From Bacteroidetes bacterium SB0662_bin_6 (GTDB taxonomy: Bacteria; Bacteroidota; Rhodothermia; Rhodothermales; VXPQ01), in the NCBI GenBank assembly GCA_009839485.1, contig VXPQ01000058.1, forward strand, positions 1 through 64,000: 64,000 bases of DNA. The letters are read 5' to 3'. Made by a program: the position numbers and the translations under genes. Below, piece by piece: positions 1 to 10,685 of the stretch (position 1 is its first letter; each line of letters starts with the position of its first letter). Under the pieces are notes generated by a model. The model was not told where the DNA came from. It worked only from the letters and a program-made list of their open reading frames with translations, and made no database searches.

Positions 1-37
1 CACACTGCGCTCGCGGCGCCTGGCCTGGCAGAAAAAC

Positions 38-80
38 AGGCCCCGCAGAGCGCCGATGCATAGTGTCAACAGGCCCTAAT
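38..80 (-). repeat. Family B dispersed repeat, copy B1 (long form)
   Basis: This stretch matches the reverse complement of the repeat at 29168-29211 over about 43 bases with few differences. It has AGGCCCCGCAGAGCGC, then TGCATAGTG, then a variant of the AACAGACCCTAA end. It lies just upstream of the DUF4175 gene. The first 37 bases of the window show no gene I can support. Confidence 0.75.
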
Positions 81-164
81 TCCGGACCACAGAGGCGGCT
101 TCCCGGAAACCCTCCATGTGCGATACGGTACACAAAAAACCCGATCGCTGCGGTTCCCGGTGGC

Positions 165-3100
165 ATGCACGAAAAATCCTCTGAACTCCTGAAGCGCATT
201 CGTGGGCGCCTGCACGCCACGGCCCGGCGCATGACGCTGGCCGATTTTCTGTTCGGGTGCGTCCTGACCACCGGCGCCATCGCAGGGTTGTGGCTTGTCG
301 CCACCCTGATCGAAGCGGGGTGGCGGCTCGATGTGGCCCCCCGAACAGTACTTTTCCGGATTGTCGGGCTGGCGTCGCTCGGGCTATTGGCCTGGTTCCT
401 GATACGCCCCCTGTTGAAAATAGCGGGACTTCTGCGTGACCGGGGCCCGGAGGCGATTGCCCGCGAGATTGGCCGCCGGATGCCGCGCATCGGAGACCGC
501 CTCGTGAACCTGCTGGACCTTTCGGAAGGCCGCCACAGCGATACGCCCCAGCCCCTGCTTGATCAGGCCGTGCATATGCTGGGAACGGACGTCGAGTCGA
601 TCCCTTTCGAAACCGTCGCGGATTTTTCCAGAGCGAAGCGCACCATACGATTTGCCGCCGTTCCTGTCCTCTTGCTACTGTCCCTTCTTGCCGCGGCTCC
701 CGGAACATTCATGGGCGCCTCCGCCCGCCTGCTTGCACCAGGAATGCACTTTGACCGGCCGGCTCCGTTCCAGTTCTACGTAACACCGGGTTCCGTCGAA
801 ATAGCGCGGGGTTCCACATTGGCTATAGAGATTCGTACCGAAGGTGAAGAACAACCCGCTGCACTCGAAATATCCATCAACCGCGAAAGCGAAGACCACA
901 TCGAGCGTATCCGCCTGAGCGAGGATTCGAGCGGCGTCTTCCGACATGAACTCGCGAACATCCGGCGGTCCCTTCGCTATCGTGTCGCTGCGGCGCCCGT
1001 CACAAGCGCCTGGTACAGGGTATCCGTTACCGATTATCCACTGGTCCGCAGCCTCCAGGTCACATTGCGTCCCCCGGCTTATTCTGGCCTCCCCGTCCGG
1101 CGGCTCGATCCCAATGTGGGCGATGTAGCGGGATTGCCCGGCACACTGGTGGAACTCGATATCACCCTCGGCGGCTCCGGGATCACCAACGCCGGCATTG
1201 CATTCGACGACGGCGTCTACATGCCTCTCGAGTCGGACGGCCAACGCGCGGTGGGAAAATTCACGGTATCCCGGAAGGGTTCATACCGGATTCTGCTTGA
1301 AAACACCCGAGGCGCCCGCAACAGAGCCCCCATCGAGTACGCCATCGATGCAGAGGAAGATGCCGCGCCGTCTATCCTGCTCGTGCGCCCGGAGGCTGAT
1401 GACTTGCTTGACGAAACGCTCCAGCGGACGCTTGAAGGCAGCATCAGCGACGACTTCGGATTCCATGATCTGACGCTCTTCTACCGCCTTGCAGAAAGTC
1501 GTTTTGCCGAGCCGTCCGAGACGTTCGAACAAATAACGTTGCCCGCCCCGGATCCGCGAATGCCGGACCAGCAAATCGTGTACGACTGGCATATCGGCGC
1601 CACGACGTCCCTCGATCCCGTGCCGGGAGACGTCATCGAATACTTTGTACGCGTGCGGGACAACGATGCCTGGGCAGGATACAAGGCCGCCCAAACCCCT
1701 GCACGTCTGCTCCGGATGCCCTCGCTCGCCGAACGGTACGAATCCTTGCGTGAGGATCAGGAAGACGTTGAATCCCGGCTTCAGGACATACTGGACCAGG
1801 CTACGCAGCTGGACGAACGGTTTGACGAGTTACGCGACGAGGTGCGCCGTAAACAAAATGCGGACTGGGAAGACCAGCGTCAGATCGAACAGATTGAGCA
1901 ACAGCAGCAGCACATGGAGGAACAGGTAAACGACCTGGCCGAGCAGGTCGAATCCATGAACCGCACCGCCGAGCAAAACAATCTGCTAAGTGAAGAAACA
2001 CTCTCCCTGTATCGGGAAATGCAGCAGGTAATTGAAGAGATCGATTCGCCTGAATTGCGGCAAGCGCTTCAGCAACTTCAGGAATCCATCGCCAATATGG
2101 ACCTCGCACAGGTACAGGAAGCGATAGAGCGCTTTGAATTCAGCGAAACGCAGTACCGGCAGCGGCTCGAACGAACCCTGGATTTATTCAAAAATCTGCG
2201 CGCCCAGCAAAGTCTGGAAGAGGCGGCGCGAAGGGCTGAGGAACTGGCCCGCCAGCAAGCGCGCATGCAGGAAGAAACAACCGAATTACTGCAACAGCAG
2301 GAAACGGAAAACCGAACTGAAAATCCGGATATTTCCCCGGACTTCCCCCCTGAAACTCCGACCGGAACGTCCGAAGACGACCAAACGCCGGAAGAGATTT
2401 CCGATCAGGAACGACTCGCGCAACGTCAGGAAAGCTCCTGGGAAGAAATGGAACAGCTTGAGGAACTGATGGAAGAAGCGCAGGAGCGGATCAAAGAAAT
2501 GCAACGCGGCCCGGCTCGTGACATGCAACAACTGAACCGGTCGGTCAGGGAGCAGGATATGCAACAGCAACTGATGGAGAATGCCGACCAACTGCGTTCC
2601 GACCAGTTGAACAAGGCGCAATCCGGCCAGCAACGCATGCAGCAATGGTTCCGGCAACTCCGGAACGATCTTGTCAACATGCAACAAAGCATGCAGGGCG
2701 CGCAGCGACAAATAAACACAACCGGGCTGCGCCGGGCGCTCGGGGATGTCCTCACGCTCTCGCACGAACAGGAATCGCTCCGGAAAAACCTGCTTGAGCG
2801 CGCCTCGGATCAGTCGTCACTTCGTGAGGATGCCCGCCTTCAGGATGCGCTGTCGGCAGGGCTTGCGACCGTCATCGACTCCCTGCGCAGCCTTGAAAAA
2901 AACATTCCCCAACTCAGCCGGGAAGTACAACGGCTTTCCGGGCAGGCGCTCCTTGACATGGAACGGGCCACGAGCGCCATGACGGAGCGGGCTGGCAGAG
3001 AAGCCGGTAGCTACCAGACAGCCTCCATGATGCATCTGAACGAACTGGCCCTGCTACTCGCCGGCGTACTCGACCAACTCATGAACCAGCAGGGGTCCGG

Positions 3101-3665
3101 TGGGGGCAGCAGTATGCAGCAGGTCATCCGGCAGATGCAGCAAATGGCGCAGCAGCAGCAGCAACTGAACCAGCAAATCCAGCAGTTTCTGAACGACCTG
3201 CAGGGAAATCGCCTCGGAGCCAATATGGAGCAGCGGCTCCGGCAAATGCGTGCGCAGCAGCAAGCCATAAGGGAGCAACTCAGCCAGGTGCGCCGCAACC
3301 CGGAAGCCCGCGGCAGGTTACTGGGGGATCTGGACAAAATCGCCGAGGATATGGAAGAAACGCTTCGGGAATTGCAGGCGCGGCAGGTAGCCCCGCAAAT
3401 GATCGAGCGGCAACAACGGATTCTGCAACGTCTGCTCGATGCCCAGCGCTCCATGCAGGAACGGGGCCGCGAACGACGGCGCGAATCGCGGGAGGGAAGA
3501 AACATTCTGCGTGAGGGGCCGACCGATGCACCCCGCGACGAAATCGGGGAAAAGCTTCATCGCGATCTCATCCGCGCACTCGAAAGCGGCTACGCACCCG
3601 ATTTCGAGGAACGGATCAGGCGTTACTTCGAAGTCCTTCAACGCCAACAACAGGAACAGGAATAG
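165..3665 (+). CDS. DUF4175-family membrane protein with a long Gln/Glu-rich coiled coil
   Basis: Large envelope protein of about 1166 residues resembling the DUF4175 family found in Bacteroidota and relatives; its biochemical role is unknown. Hydrophobic segments lie near residues 23-51, 58-84 and 160-182, so the N-terminus is membrane-embedded. A beta-rich extracytoplasmic region follows. From about residue 540 to the end the protein is dominated by Gln, Glu and Arg heptad-like sequence typical of long coiled coils, with several runs of consecutive Gln. The ATG at 165 is preferred because the 34 codons upstream, read from a GTG at 63, are not family-like and run into a dispersed repeat. It is followed by a separate transcription unit with its own promoter. 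The family assignment rests on the N-terminal membrane pattern and overall architecture. Confidence 0.8.
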   Translation: MHEKSSELLKRIRGRLHATARRMTLADFLFGCVLTTGAIAGLWLVATLIEAGWRLDVAPRTVLFRIVGLASLGLLAWFLIRPLLKIAGLLRDRGPEAIAREIGRRMPRIGDRLVNLLDLSEGRHSDTPQPLLDQAVHMLGTDVESIPFETVADFSRAKRTIRFAAVPVLLLLSLLAAAPGTFMGASARLLAPGMHFDRPAPFQFYVTPGSVEIARGSTLAIEIRTEGEEQPAALEISINRESEDHIERIRLSEDSSGVFRHELANIRRSLRYRVAAAPVTSAWYRVSVTDYPLVRSLQVTLRPPAYSGLPVRRLDPNVGDVAGLPGTLVELDITLGGSGITNAGIAFDDGVYMPLESDGQRAVGKFTVSRKGSYRILLENTRGARNRAPIEYAIDAEEDAAPSILLVRPEADDLLDETLQRTLEGSISDDFGFHDLTLFYRLAESRFAEPSETFEQITLPAPDPRMPDQQIVYDWHIGATTSLDPVPGDVIEYFVRVRDNDAWAGYKAAQTPARLLRMPSLAERYESLREDQEDVESRLQDILDQATQLDERFDELRDEVRRKQNADWEDQRQIEQIEQQQQHMEEQVNDLAEQVESMNRTAEQNNLLSEETLSLYREMQQVIEEIDSPELRQALQQLQESIANMDLAQVQEAIERFEFSETQYRQRLERTLDLFKNLRAQQSLEEAARRAEELARQQARMQEETTELLQQQETENRTENPDISPDFPPETPTGTSEDDQTPEEISDQERLAQRQESSWEEMEQLEELMEEAQERIKEMQRGPARDMQQLNRSVREQDMQQQLMENADQLRSDQLNKAQSGQQRMQQWFRQLRNDLVNMQQSMQGAQRQINTTGLRRALGDVLTLSHEQESLRKNLLERASDQSSLREDARLQDALSAGLATVIDSLRSLEKNIPQLSREVQRLSGQALLDMERATSAMTERAGREAGSYQTASMMHLNELALLLAGVLDQLMNQQGSGGGSSMQQVIRQMQQMAQQQQQLNQQIQQFLNDLQGNRLGANMEQRLRQMRAQQQAIREQLSQVRRNPEARGRLLGDLDKIAEDMEETLRELQARQVAPQMIERQQRILQRLLDAQRSMQERGRERRRESREGRNILREGPTDAPRDEIGEKLHRDLIRALESGYAPDFEERIRRYFEVLQRQQQEQE

Positions 3666-3702
3666 GCAACGCGGCGCCGGAAGAAATCGCTCGTATCCTT
3701 AC

Positions 3703-3733
3703 TTGGAGAATTCATTCGTTTTTAGTATATTTG
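3703..3733 (+). promoter_or_regulatory. Candidate Bacteroidota-type promoter (TTG / TATATTTG)
   Basis: TATATTTG at 3726-3733 fits the Bacteroidota -7 consensus TAnnTTTG. A TTG at 3703-3705 lies 20 bases upstream, near the expected -33 position. It sits 42 bases before the ATG of the GT5-like gene, in an AT-rich pocket of an otherwise GC-rich sequence. The match is to a known consensus; activity is inferred. Confidence 0.5.
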
Positions 3734-3774
3734 TTGGCTACGTCTAACTTCATTTGATCGTTACAAATCCGGGC

Positions 3775-4554
3775 ATGACCAATCCAATGAGGATTCTCTT
3801 CGTATCCGATGAAGTAAATCCTTTCTCGCAATCTTCAAGCACAGCGACCATCGTCCGACACCTCCCCGAGCAACTCCACAACGAGGGAGGATACGAAATG
3901 CGCATCATGATGCCCCGATACGGCATCGTCAGCGAACGCAGGAACCGTCTTCACGAAGTAATCCGGCTTTCGGGAACGCGCATCCAAATGGGCAACCGCA
4001 CGGAAACACTCAAAGTGAAAGTGGCTTCCATCCCGGGGATACGCCTGCAGGTCTACTTCATGGACAATGATTATTATTTCAAACGGAAAGGCATCTATCA
4101 AACCGTCCAGAACGATCAGCTTTTTGAAGACAATCTGGAGCGGGCATTGTTTTTTGGACGGGCATCGCTCGAAACGATCCGGAAACTGGGATGGGCCCCG
4201 GATATTATCCATGCTTTCGGATGGATGAGCGGTTTTGTCCCTATGTTGTTGCAAACCGAATATGCCGGCGACGATATTTTCGGGGACACGCAAAGCGTGT
4301 TCACCCCGCATCCGGTTTCTTTCGATGCCGCAATCTGCGAAGCATTTGCCGAGGCCGAGGGCCTGACCGATACATTGCCTCTTTCCGGTAAGGACCTAAA
4401 CCACGTCGGCAACATGTTCGCCGACGCCACCATCTCCCTCCCGCAGATTGAAGAAAAGGCGGCGAGCGCATTATCCTTCGCCGACACGCCGGGAGAACAG
4501 TTCGAAATGGCCCGATCGGTCTATGAACAATTGCTGAGCAAGGTAGCAGCCTGA
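3775..4554 (+). CDS. Short glycogen/starch synthase-like (GT5 N-terminal domain) protein
   Basis: About 259 residues resembling only the N-terminal Rossmann half of GT5 glycogen/starch synthases (opening RILFVSDEVNPF, with APDIIHAFGWMSG in the middle). The C-terminal GT-B half is absent. The synthase K-TGGL motif that binds ADP-glucose is replaced by SQSSSTATIV, so ordinary glycogen synthesis is doubtful. Short proteins of this type next to DUF4270 lipoproteins are a known Bacteroidota arrangement, and here a DUF4270 gene follows after about 96 bases. The start could be the ATG at 3775 or the one at 3787; TTG at 3754 is less likely. A TAnnTTTG promoter lies just upstream. True function is unknown. 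Confidence 0.8.
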   Translation: MTNPMRILFVSDEVNPFSQSSSTATIVRHLPEQLHNEGGYEMRIMMPRYGIVSERRNRLHEVIRLSGTRIQMGNRTETLKVKVASIPGIRLQVYFMDNDYYFKRKGIYQTVQNDQLFEDNLERALFFGRASLETIRKLGWAPDIIHAFGWMSGFVPMLLQTEYAGDDIFGDTQSVFTPHPVSFDAAICEAFAEAEGLTDTLPLSGKDLNHVGNMFADATISLPQIEEKAASALSFADTPGEQFEMARSVYEQLLSKVAA

Positions 4555-4650
4555 ATACCTGAAAGGCTCGCTTGCATTGTGTACACACGGGGAACCCGTG
4601 GTGATTTTACGCATACGCGTTTTTTGTCCCCTCACAATAAAATCCGGTCG

Positions 4651-5895
4651 ATGACGTTCCTCATGCCACCGGATACCTTCTCCCAAAATCGAGCCTGCGT
4701 GAAGACGGCCCTGCCTACTCTGCTCGTATTCGTATGTATGGGCTTCCTGCTGGCAGCCTGCGACGATCCCGCAAACGTCGGCGGCAACCTGCTCGGCGCG
4801 GCCGGGGGAGACCCTGTCAACACGGTCGAGCCTCTTTCATCCCTGCGGGCTGTGGAGTTGAAACAATCCCCCGATAGTCCTCCACGTGTGCTTGCAGGCA
4901 TGGTGGACGATCCTGTACTCGGGCAATACGAAGTACAGGGATATTTCGACATTACGGCCGTCACATCGGATGATTTTCGGGCCGGTAACGTCGAGGCAGT
5001 CGAATTGCGTCTGCGGCGCACCTATGTATACGGTGATTCAACCAGCGAACTGCGAGCCGTGCTGAGGGAAATCAATGAAGATTGGGGCACGGACGATATA
5101 TCGATCGGCACCTCCTTTGCTACCGGGCCGATCCTCACGGAATTCACCTTTTCGGCCACGGATACGCTGGTTGTCGTTCCGCTGCCTGATTCCTGGGTTG
5201 CGGAGCGAGACCCTGTGCTCCGGGACCCCGATGTCGGTACTCTTTTCCATGGCTTCCGCATCGACCCGGTCGAAGGAAACGCGGTGGTCGGATTCGGCCC
5301 GATGGGTACAACACTGTTTGCAACCACCGGTTCGGACTCTCTTTTTTATCCGATTGGGAAAACCTACCCTTACGCTGAACGTTCGGCGTCCGTGGATATT
5401 CCCGAAAACCGGTTCCTCATGCAGGCAGGCATTGGACCTGTCCCCGAATTTTCGCTATCCGCATCGAGCGACATCTATACGTCCGGCGAACCGTTTTCCG
5501 TGAACCGGGCTACGCTCACGCTGTGGGCCGATACCCTGAGCTTCCGGCAAAACACGCCGACGCATTTCGAGCGTCCTCTTCTCCGAACGCTGGACCTCTA
5601 CGCGCGAGTATCCGGCGACAGCGCCTATACCCTGATAGGTCGAAGTACGATGGACGACCAGGGCCGGTTTGTATTCGAGGGTACTGCGCTCGTGCGTAAC
5701 ATCGAGGAGTATATCACGGAAGACATAGAGTTCGAAATCCGGATGCCTGACCCGGAAACGCTGCCCACCGCATTATCCTCGGACCAGGCAAGCTATTACT
5801 ATTATCACAGCTCCCTGAATCCCATGCTCTTTTATGATGCCGGCGACGGCGATAAGGCGCCTGCCGGGTTCATCACGCTCACCCCGATCTATTGA
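4651..5895 (+). CDS. DUF4270-family lipoprotein
   Basis: Predicted exported lipoprotein of about 414 residues. A hydrophobic stretch (LPTLLVFVCMGFLLAAC) ends in a lipobox cysteine at about residue 37, followed by DDPANVGGNLLG. The remainder is beta-rich with many Thr, Asp and Pro residues, as in DUF4270 proteins of Bacteroidota, whose role is not known. The ATG at 4651 places the signal peptide sensibly; an ATG at 4663 is also possible, and the upstream in-frame codons from 4579 look non-coding. It follows the GT5-like gene and ends almost against the next outer-membrane protein gene, so the three probably form one transcription unit. Confidence 0.82.
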   Translation: MTFLMPPDTFSQNRACVKTALPTLLVFVCMGFLLAACDDPANVGGNLLGAAGGDPVNTVEPLSSLRAVELKQSPDSPPRVLAGMVDDPVLGQYEVQGYFDITAVTSDDFRAGNVEAVELRLRRTYVYGDSTSELRAVLREINEDWGTDDISIGTSFATGPILTEFTFSATDTLVVVPLPDSWVAERDPVLRDPDVGTLFHGFRIDPVEGNAVVGFGPMGTTLFATTGSDSLFYPIGKTYPYAERSASVDIPENRFLMQAGIGPVPEFSLSASSDIYTSGEPFSVNRATLTLWADTLSFRQNTPTHFERPLLRTLDLYARVSGDSAYTLIGRSTMDDQGRFVFEGTALVRNIEEYITEDIEFEIRMPDPETLPTALSSDQASYYYYHSSLNPMLFYDAGDGDKAPAGFITLTPIY

Positions 5896-5915
5896 CCGTA
5901 CTCCGTCGAGCCAGG

Positions 5916-7286
5916 ATGCCATCTCTTCGTTTTCCCCGCATCGGATCCGGATCTGCCCGTTTTGGCAGACCCCTCGAGGTATGCGCTGTCCTGTACCTCG
6001 TCACGGCGATGCTTGCCGTATCGCCCGGGTTGGCGCAGGATGCCCGCGACGGATCTCTGTATTCCCGTTTCGGCATCGGCACATTACAACTTCATGCAGG
6101 GGGACAGGGCACGGGAATCGGCCACGCCGGATTTGGCCTTCATTCGCTGCAATATGTGAATCCGAACAACCCGGGAGCCTGGGCCGATCAGGTGCTTACC
6201 CGAATTTCAGCAGGATTCGCCTACCAGAGCCTTGTGACTTCTAATGAAAACAAGGAGACCAGTCGACTTGCATCAGGCCACTTGGGCGGCATACAGTTAG
6301 GTTTTCCCCTCATCGAACGGAAACTGGGGATAGCATTGGGGTTCGCTCCCTTTTCGCGGGTGAGCTACAATGTAGCGAATGAAGGTACGCTTCTCTCCGG
6401 AGACCCGGTCCGGCCCGACACGGTGGGGTATCGCGTGAATTTTTTCGGATCGGGAGGAATACAGCAGGTTACAGGGGGGCTCGGATACAGGTTCAGCCCG
6501 AATTTCAGTGCCGGCGCCTCACTCAACGCCCTGTTTGGCCTCATCGATGACGGGCGAGAGACCATTTTCCTGGAAGGATCTTCCGGGCCCTTGTTTCTGG
6601 ATACAAATCTTGAGACCTCAACAAGGTTAAACGGTTTGTCGGCTACGTTCGGAGCATTGTTCAGCGTACAAAACGTGTTTGCCGAAGAAGATTATATCAG
6701 TGTCGGCGGAGCCTTTACGCTCCCGACCACATTGTCGGCCAAACGGGTTACCGCCCTGGGGCAAAACCTCGACCGGGACACGTTGGGAACCACGATTTCC
6801 GGAAAAATCGACATGCCCTGGCAATTGGGCCTGGGCGTTGCGTATTATCCTGACAACCGGTGGACGGTATCGGCCGGCGGGAAATTCGCACCATGGACCA
6901 ACCTGCGGAGCACGATCCCCTTGCCCGGATATGACTCGGGAACGGCACAGGGGTTATCAGACGTAGTGCAGTTCGGGACCGGCGTTGAATTCCTGCCTGC
7001 AGGTAGCGATCTTCTTGCAGCGTGGCCGGCGCGCATTGCCTATCGCTTCGGAATTTCCTGGGACCGGGCTTATATTTCCCCTGACCGGAATATGAACATC
7101 GAAACCACTTCGATTTCAGCAGGATTTGGTTTACCGACCCTGATACCGGGTGCGCGCCTGGATATAAATATGCAGGTGGGCATACGCGGCGCTGCGAATG
7201 CTGATCTCGTGCGCGATGTGTTCTACCGGCTCTCCATGTCGGTAAATATAGGCGAACGATGGTTCCAGACCCCGAGACTACGTTAA
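5916..7286 (+). CDS. Outer-membrane beta-barrel protein
   Basis: About 456 residues with a signal peptide ending near SPGLAQ, then RDGSLYSRFGIGTLQLHAGG and alternating polar/hydrophobic strands typical of an outer-membrane barrel. It ends in a strand followed by a short basic tail. The layout (a Gly/Asn-rich N-terminal hatch-like segment, then about 14 strands) is reminiscent of FadL-like or Bacteroidota PorV-like barrels, but I cannot assign a substrate. The ATG at 5916 is preceded by a purine-rich stretch and lies 20 bases after the DUF4270 stop, so the genes are probably co-transcribed. The stop codon at 7284-7286 falls inside the left arm of repeat A1. Confidence 0.7.
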   Translation: MPSLRFPRIGSGSARFGRPLEVCAVLYLVTAMLAVSPGLAQDARDGSLYSRFGIGTLQLHAGGQGTGIGHAGFGLHSLQYVNPNNPGAWADQVLTRISAGFAYQSLVTSNENKETSRLASGHLGGIQLGFPLIERKLGIALGFAPFSRVSYNVANEGTLLSGDPVRPDTVGYRVNFFGSGGIQQVTGGLGYRFSPNFSAGASLNALFGLIDDGRETIFLEGSSGPLFLDTNLETSTRLNGLSATFGALFSVQNVFAEEDYISVGGAFTLPTTLSAKRVTALGQNLDRDTLGTTISGKIDMPWQLGLGVAYYPDNRWTVSAGGKFAPWTNLRSTIPLPGYDSGTAQGLSDVVQFGTGVEFLPAGSDLLAAWPARIAYRFGISWDRAYISPDRNMNIETTSISAGFGLPTLIPGARLDINMQVGIRGAANADLVRDVFYRLSMSVNIGERWFQTPRLR

Positions 7287-7355
7287 AGATACTCTGATCA
7301 AAACCACTTCGCTCAGCCCCTGAACTTTGCGGACTTAATCAGAGTATCCTTTAAC
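7282..7355. repeat. Family A inverted repeat, copy A1 (full length, 74 bp)
   Basis: The left arm GTTAAAGATACTCTGATCAA pairs with the right arm TTAATCAGAGTATCCTTTAAC. The asymmetric centre (CCACTTCGCTCAG ... AACTTTGCGGAC) is matched in reverse complement by the copy at 24566-24644. It overlaps the TAA stop of the outer-membrane protein gene and lies before the TPR gene. There is no T-tract after the stem, so it is not a standard intrinsic terminator. Confidence 0.85.
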
Positions 7356-7412
7356 ATCAAAAGGTGTAACTTTATTGGCAGGCGATCCCCCTTCACAAGA
7401 CAAGCTTTAATC

Positions 7413-8765
7413 ATGCGGCGCATCGTAAAGCATATCTCCCTGTGTAGCCAAGGGCTCATTGCATCCGTAATCCTTGCGGTTGCATGCACCACCGGACCAG
7501 TGCAGCCTGTCCTCGCGCAATCCGACGAGGCAAACGCAGTAAGCGACCAGGACAAAGGCGTGCACTACAGCCTCTACTACGAGGATTTCAAAAACAGGAA
7601 TTATCTGAGCGCCCTGCCGAACCTGCAATGGATCCTCCGGAACGCACCCGATTACCCACGGAATGACGACCGGAATTTCGAGCGAACCGTGGAACTCTAC
7701 ACAGCGCTGGCCACGGACTCGCCGAGTGAAGAGGGCAAACAAGCGCATCTCGACTCGGCGTACGTATGGTTCGATCGATCCATCGCAAACATGCGAGAAG
7801 GAGACATTGAATTCGACGAAGCCCAATGGCTGCTCCGAAAAGGGCGCTTCCTGCAAGAACACAGTCAATCGCTGAGCAGCGAGGCGCCTACATTCGCCTC
7901 GGTCTACAACGAAGTCTACACCATGATAGGGTGTAATATCGATGCATACTATGTACGTATTATCATCGACGACGCCGCCCGGAATGGCGACAAGCAGCGC
8001 GCCGTGAACCTGACGGACGAAGCCGAAACATGCTATCCCGACAATACGGATGTCGCTGCGTACCTCACGGAGATACGCAACGCCCTGTTCAGCACCCCGG
8101 AAGAACGCCTTGAGTTTCTCCAGACACGACTGGAAAACACCCCGGATAACATAGAGGTGGCCGCAGAACTCTTCGACATCTATCTCGAACTGGGCTACCG
8201 TGACGAGGCTGCAGAACTCGGCGACCGTCTGCTCGAAATGGATCCATCGCCCCTGACGTACCGCCGCCTTGGTCAACTTCATCTCCAGGATGGAAATGCA
8301 ACCCGGGCGCTGTCCTATTATGAGCAGGCCCTCGAACTCCTCGGCGACGACGCCGACGTCACGGTCCGGCGGGATATTTTGTACAATCTGGGAATCGCCC
8401 GGCAACAGGACGGCGCCGTTTCCCAGGCACGATCCTTTTTCCGGCAGGCCATCCAGGTGGATGCAAATTTCGGGCAGGCATACATCGCCATCGGCGACCT
8501 GTACGCCGCCGCCGTATCGAATTGCGGCACATTCGAGCGGGAAGACCGGGCCGTTTACTGGCTGGCGGTGGATTATTATCAGCAGGCCCGGGCAAGGGAC
8601 TCGAGTGTATCAGCGCAGGCGAATCAGAAAATCGCCACCTACCGGCGCAGTTTTCCGGATCAGGAAGCACTCTTTTTCCAAAACTGGGAGCCAGGGCAAC
8701 CCTATCGCGTGGATTACGGCTGTTACTCGTGGATCAACGAAACGACCACCGTGCGCGCCCCGTAG
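7413..8765 (+). CDS. Exported TPR-repeat protein
   Basis: About 450 residues with a signal peptide (hydrophobic LIASVILAVACTTG, cleavage probably after PVLAQ). At least two clear tetratricopeptide repeats lie in the middle and C-terminal half (NIEVAAELFDIYLELGYRDE, PLTYRRLGQLHLQDGNATRA, DILYNLGIARQQDG). A mature-region pattern with paired cysteines suggests a periplasmic or envelope-facing scaffold. The start ATG at 7413 is the first good candidate downstream of repeat A1. Proteins of this kind in Bacteroidota usually mediate protein-protein contacts; no partner is evident here. It lies 97 bases before enolase. Confidence 0.75.
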   Translation: MRRIVKHISLCSQGLIASVILAVACTTGPVQPVLAQSDEANAVSDQDKGVHYSLYYEDFKNRNYLSALPNLQWILRNAPDYPRNDDRNFERTVELYTALATDSPSEEGKQAHLDSAYVWFDRSIANMREGDIEFDEAQWLLRKGRFLQEHSQSLSSEAPTFASVYNEVYTMIGCNIDAYYVRIIIDDAARNGDKQRAVNLTDEAETCYPDNTDVAAYLTEIRNALFSTPEERLEFLQTRLENTPDNIEVAAELFDIYLELGYRDEAAELGDRLLEMDPSPLTYRRLGQLHLQDGNATRALSYYEQALELLGDDADVTVRRDILYNLGIARQQDGAVSQARSFFRQAIQVDANFGQAYIAIGDLYAAAVSNCGTFEREDRAVYWLAVDYYQQARARDSSVSAQANQKIATYRRSFPDQEALFFQNWEPGQPYRVDYGCYSWINETTTVRAP

Positions 8766-8838
8766 CGCCTCGCGTTCGGCCCCCCTTCCCCCTTTCCTGT
8801 CACACACTTAACGGCCCGCGCCCGCGGCCCGTTCGTAG

Positions 8839-10158
<1,320 letters not shown>

Positions 10159-10162
10159 CTGT

Positions 10163-10618
10163 ATGAAGAAGAAATCCTTCAACCGGTCGCCAAACCGAAG
10201 CGGAGCGGACATGCCGTCCTCCCGGTTATCTCTGTCTACGGACACGAAACGGCGCCTGGGTAAAATAATCCTGTGGGCTATTGTAGCAGCCGCCCTCGGC
10301 TCGTTCGTATTCCTTGACAGCCACAGCCTCCTCAAACGTATGACGTGGCGCAACGAATACACGGAAGTGCGCCAGGAAAACGAAAGGCTGCGTGCCGACA
10401 TCGAACAACTCGAAAAAGAAGTTAGCGAAGGTCTCTCCGACGAAGCAGTGGAAAAAATCGCGCGTGAGGAATATGGCATGCACCGTCCCGGCGAAACGGT
10501 GTACCCTGTCGAAGAGCGCACCCACGCCAAAACGGATGCGCCGGAAAGTCGGCAACATGAAACCATGAACGAATCTCCGGACCACGCATCCGAACGCCAG
10601 CGCACTGCAAACGATTGA
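10163..10618 (+). CDS. FtsB/DivIC-family septum formation protein
   Basis: About 151 residues: a basic cytoplasmic N-terminus, one transmembrane segment (ILWAIVAAALGSFVFL, about residues 33-50), then a short periplasmic coiled coil (EVRQENERLRADIEQLEKEV) and the GLSDEAVEKIAREEYGMHRPGE segment typical of FtsB/DivIC. These small bitopic proteins join the FtsQLB-type complex at the division septum. The gene begins 4 bases after the enolase stop, so it is almost certainly co-transcribed with eno. The last 35 residues are hydrophilic and unconserved-looking. Whether it is FtsB or DivIC in name is a matter of convention. Confidence 0.85.
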   Translation: MKKKSFNRSPNRSGADMPSSRLSLSTDTKRRLGKIILWAIVAAALGSFVFLDSHSLLKRMTWRNEYTEVRQENERLRADIEQLEKEVSEGLSDEAVEKIAREEYGMHRPGETVYPVEERTHAKTDAPESRQHETMNESPDHASERQRTAND

Positions 10619-10685
10619 CCCTTCCGGCACGCATTTTTCATAGATCTCCCGGAATGACCCGGCGCCTGCATCAAAAGACCTCGGC

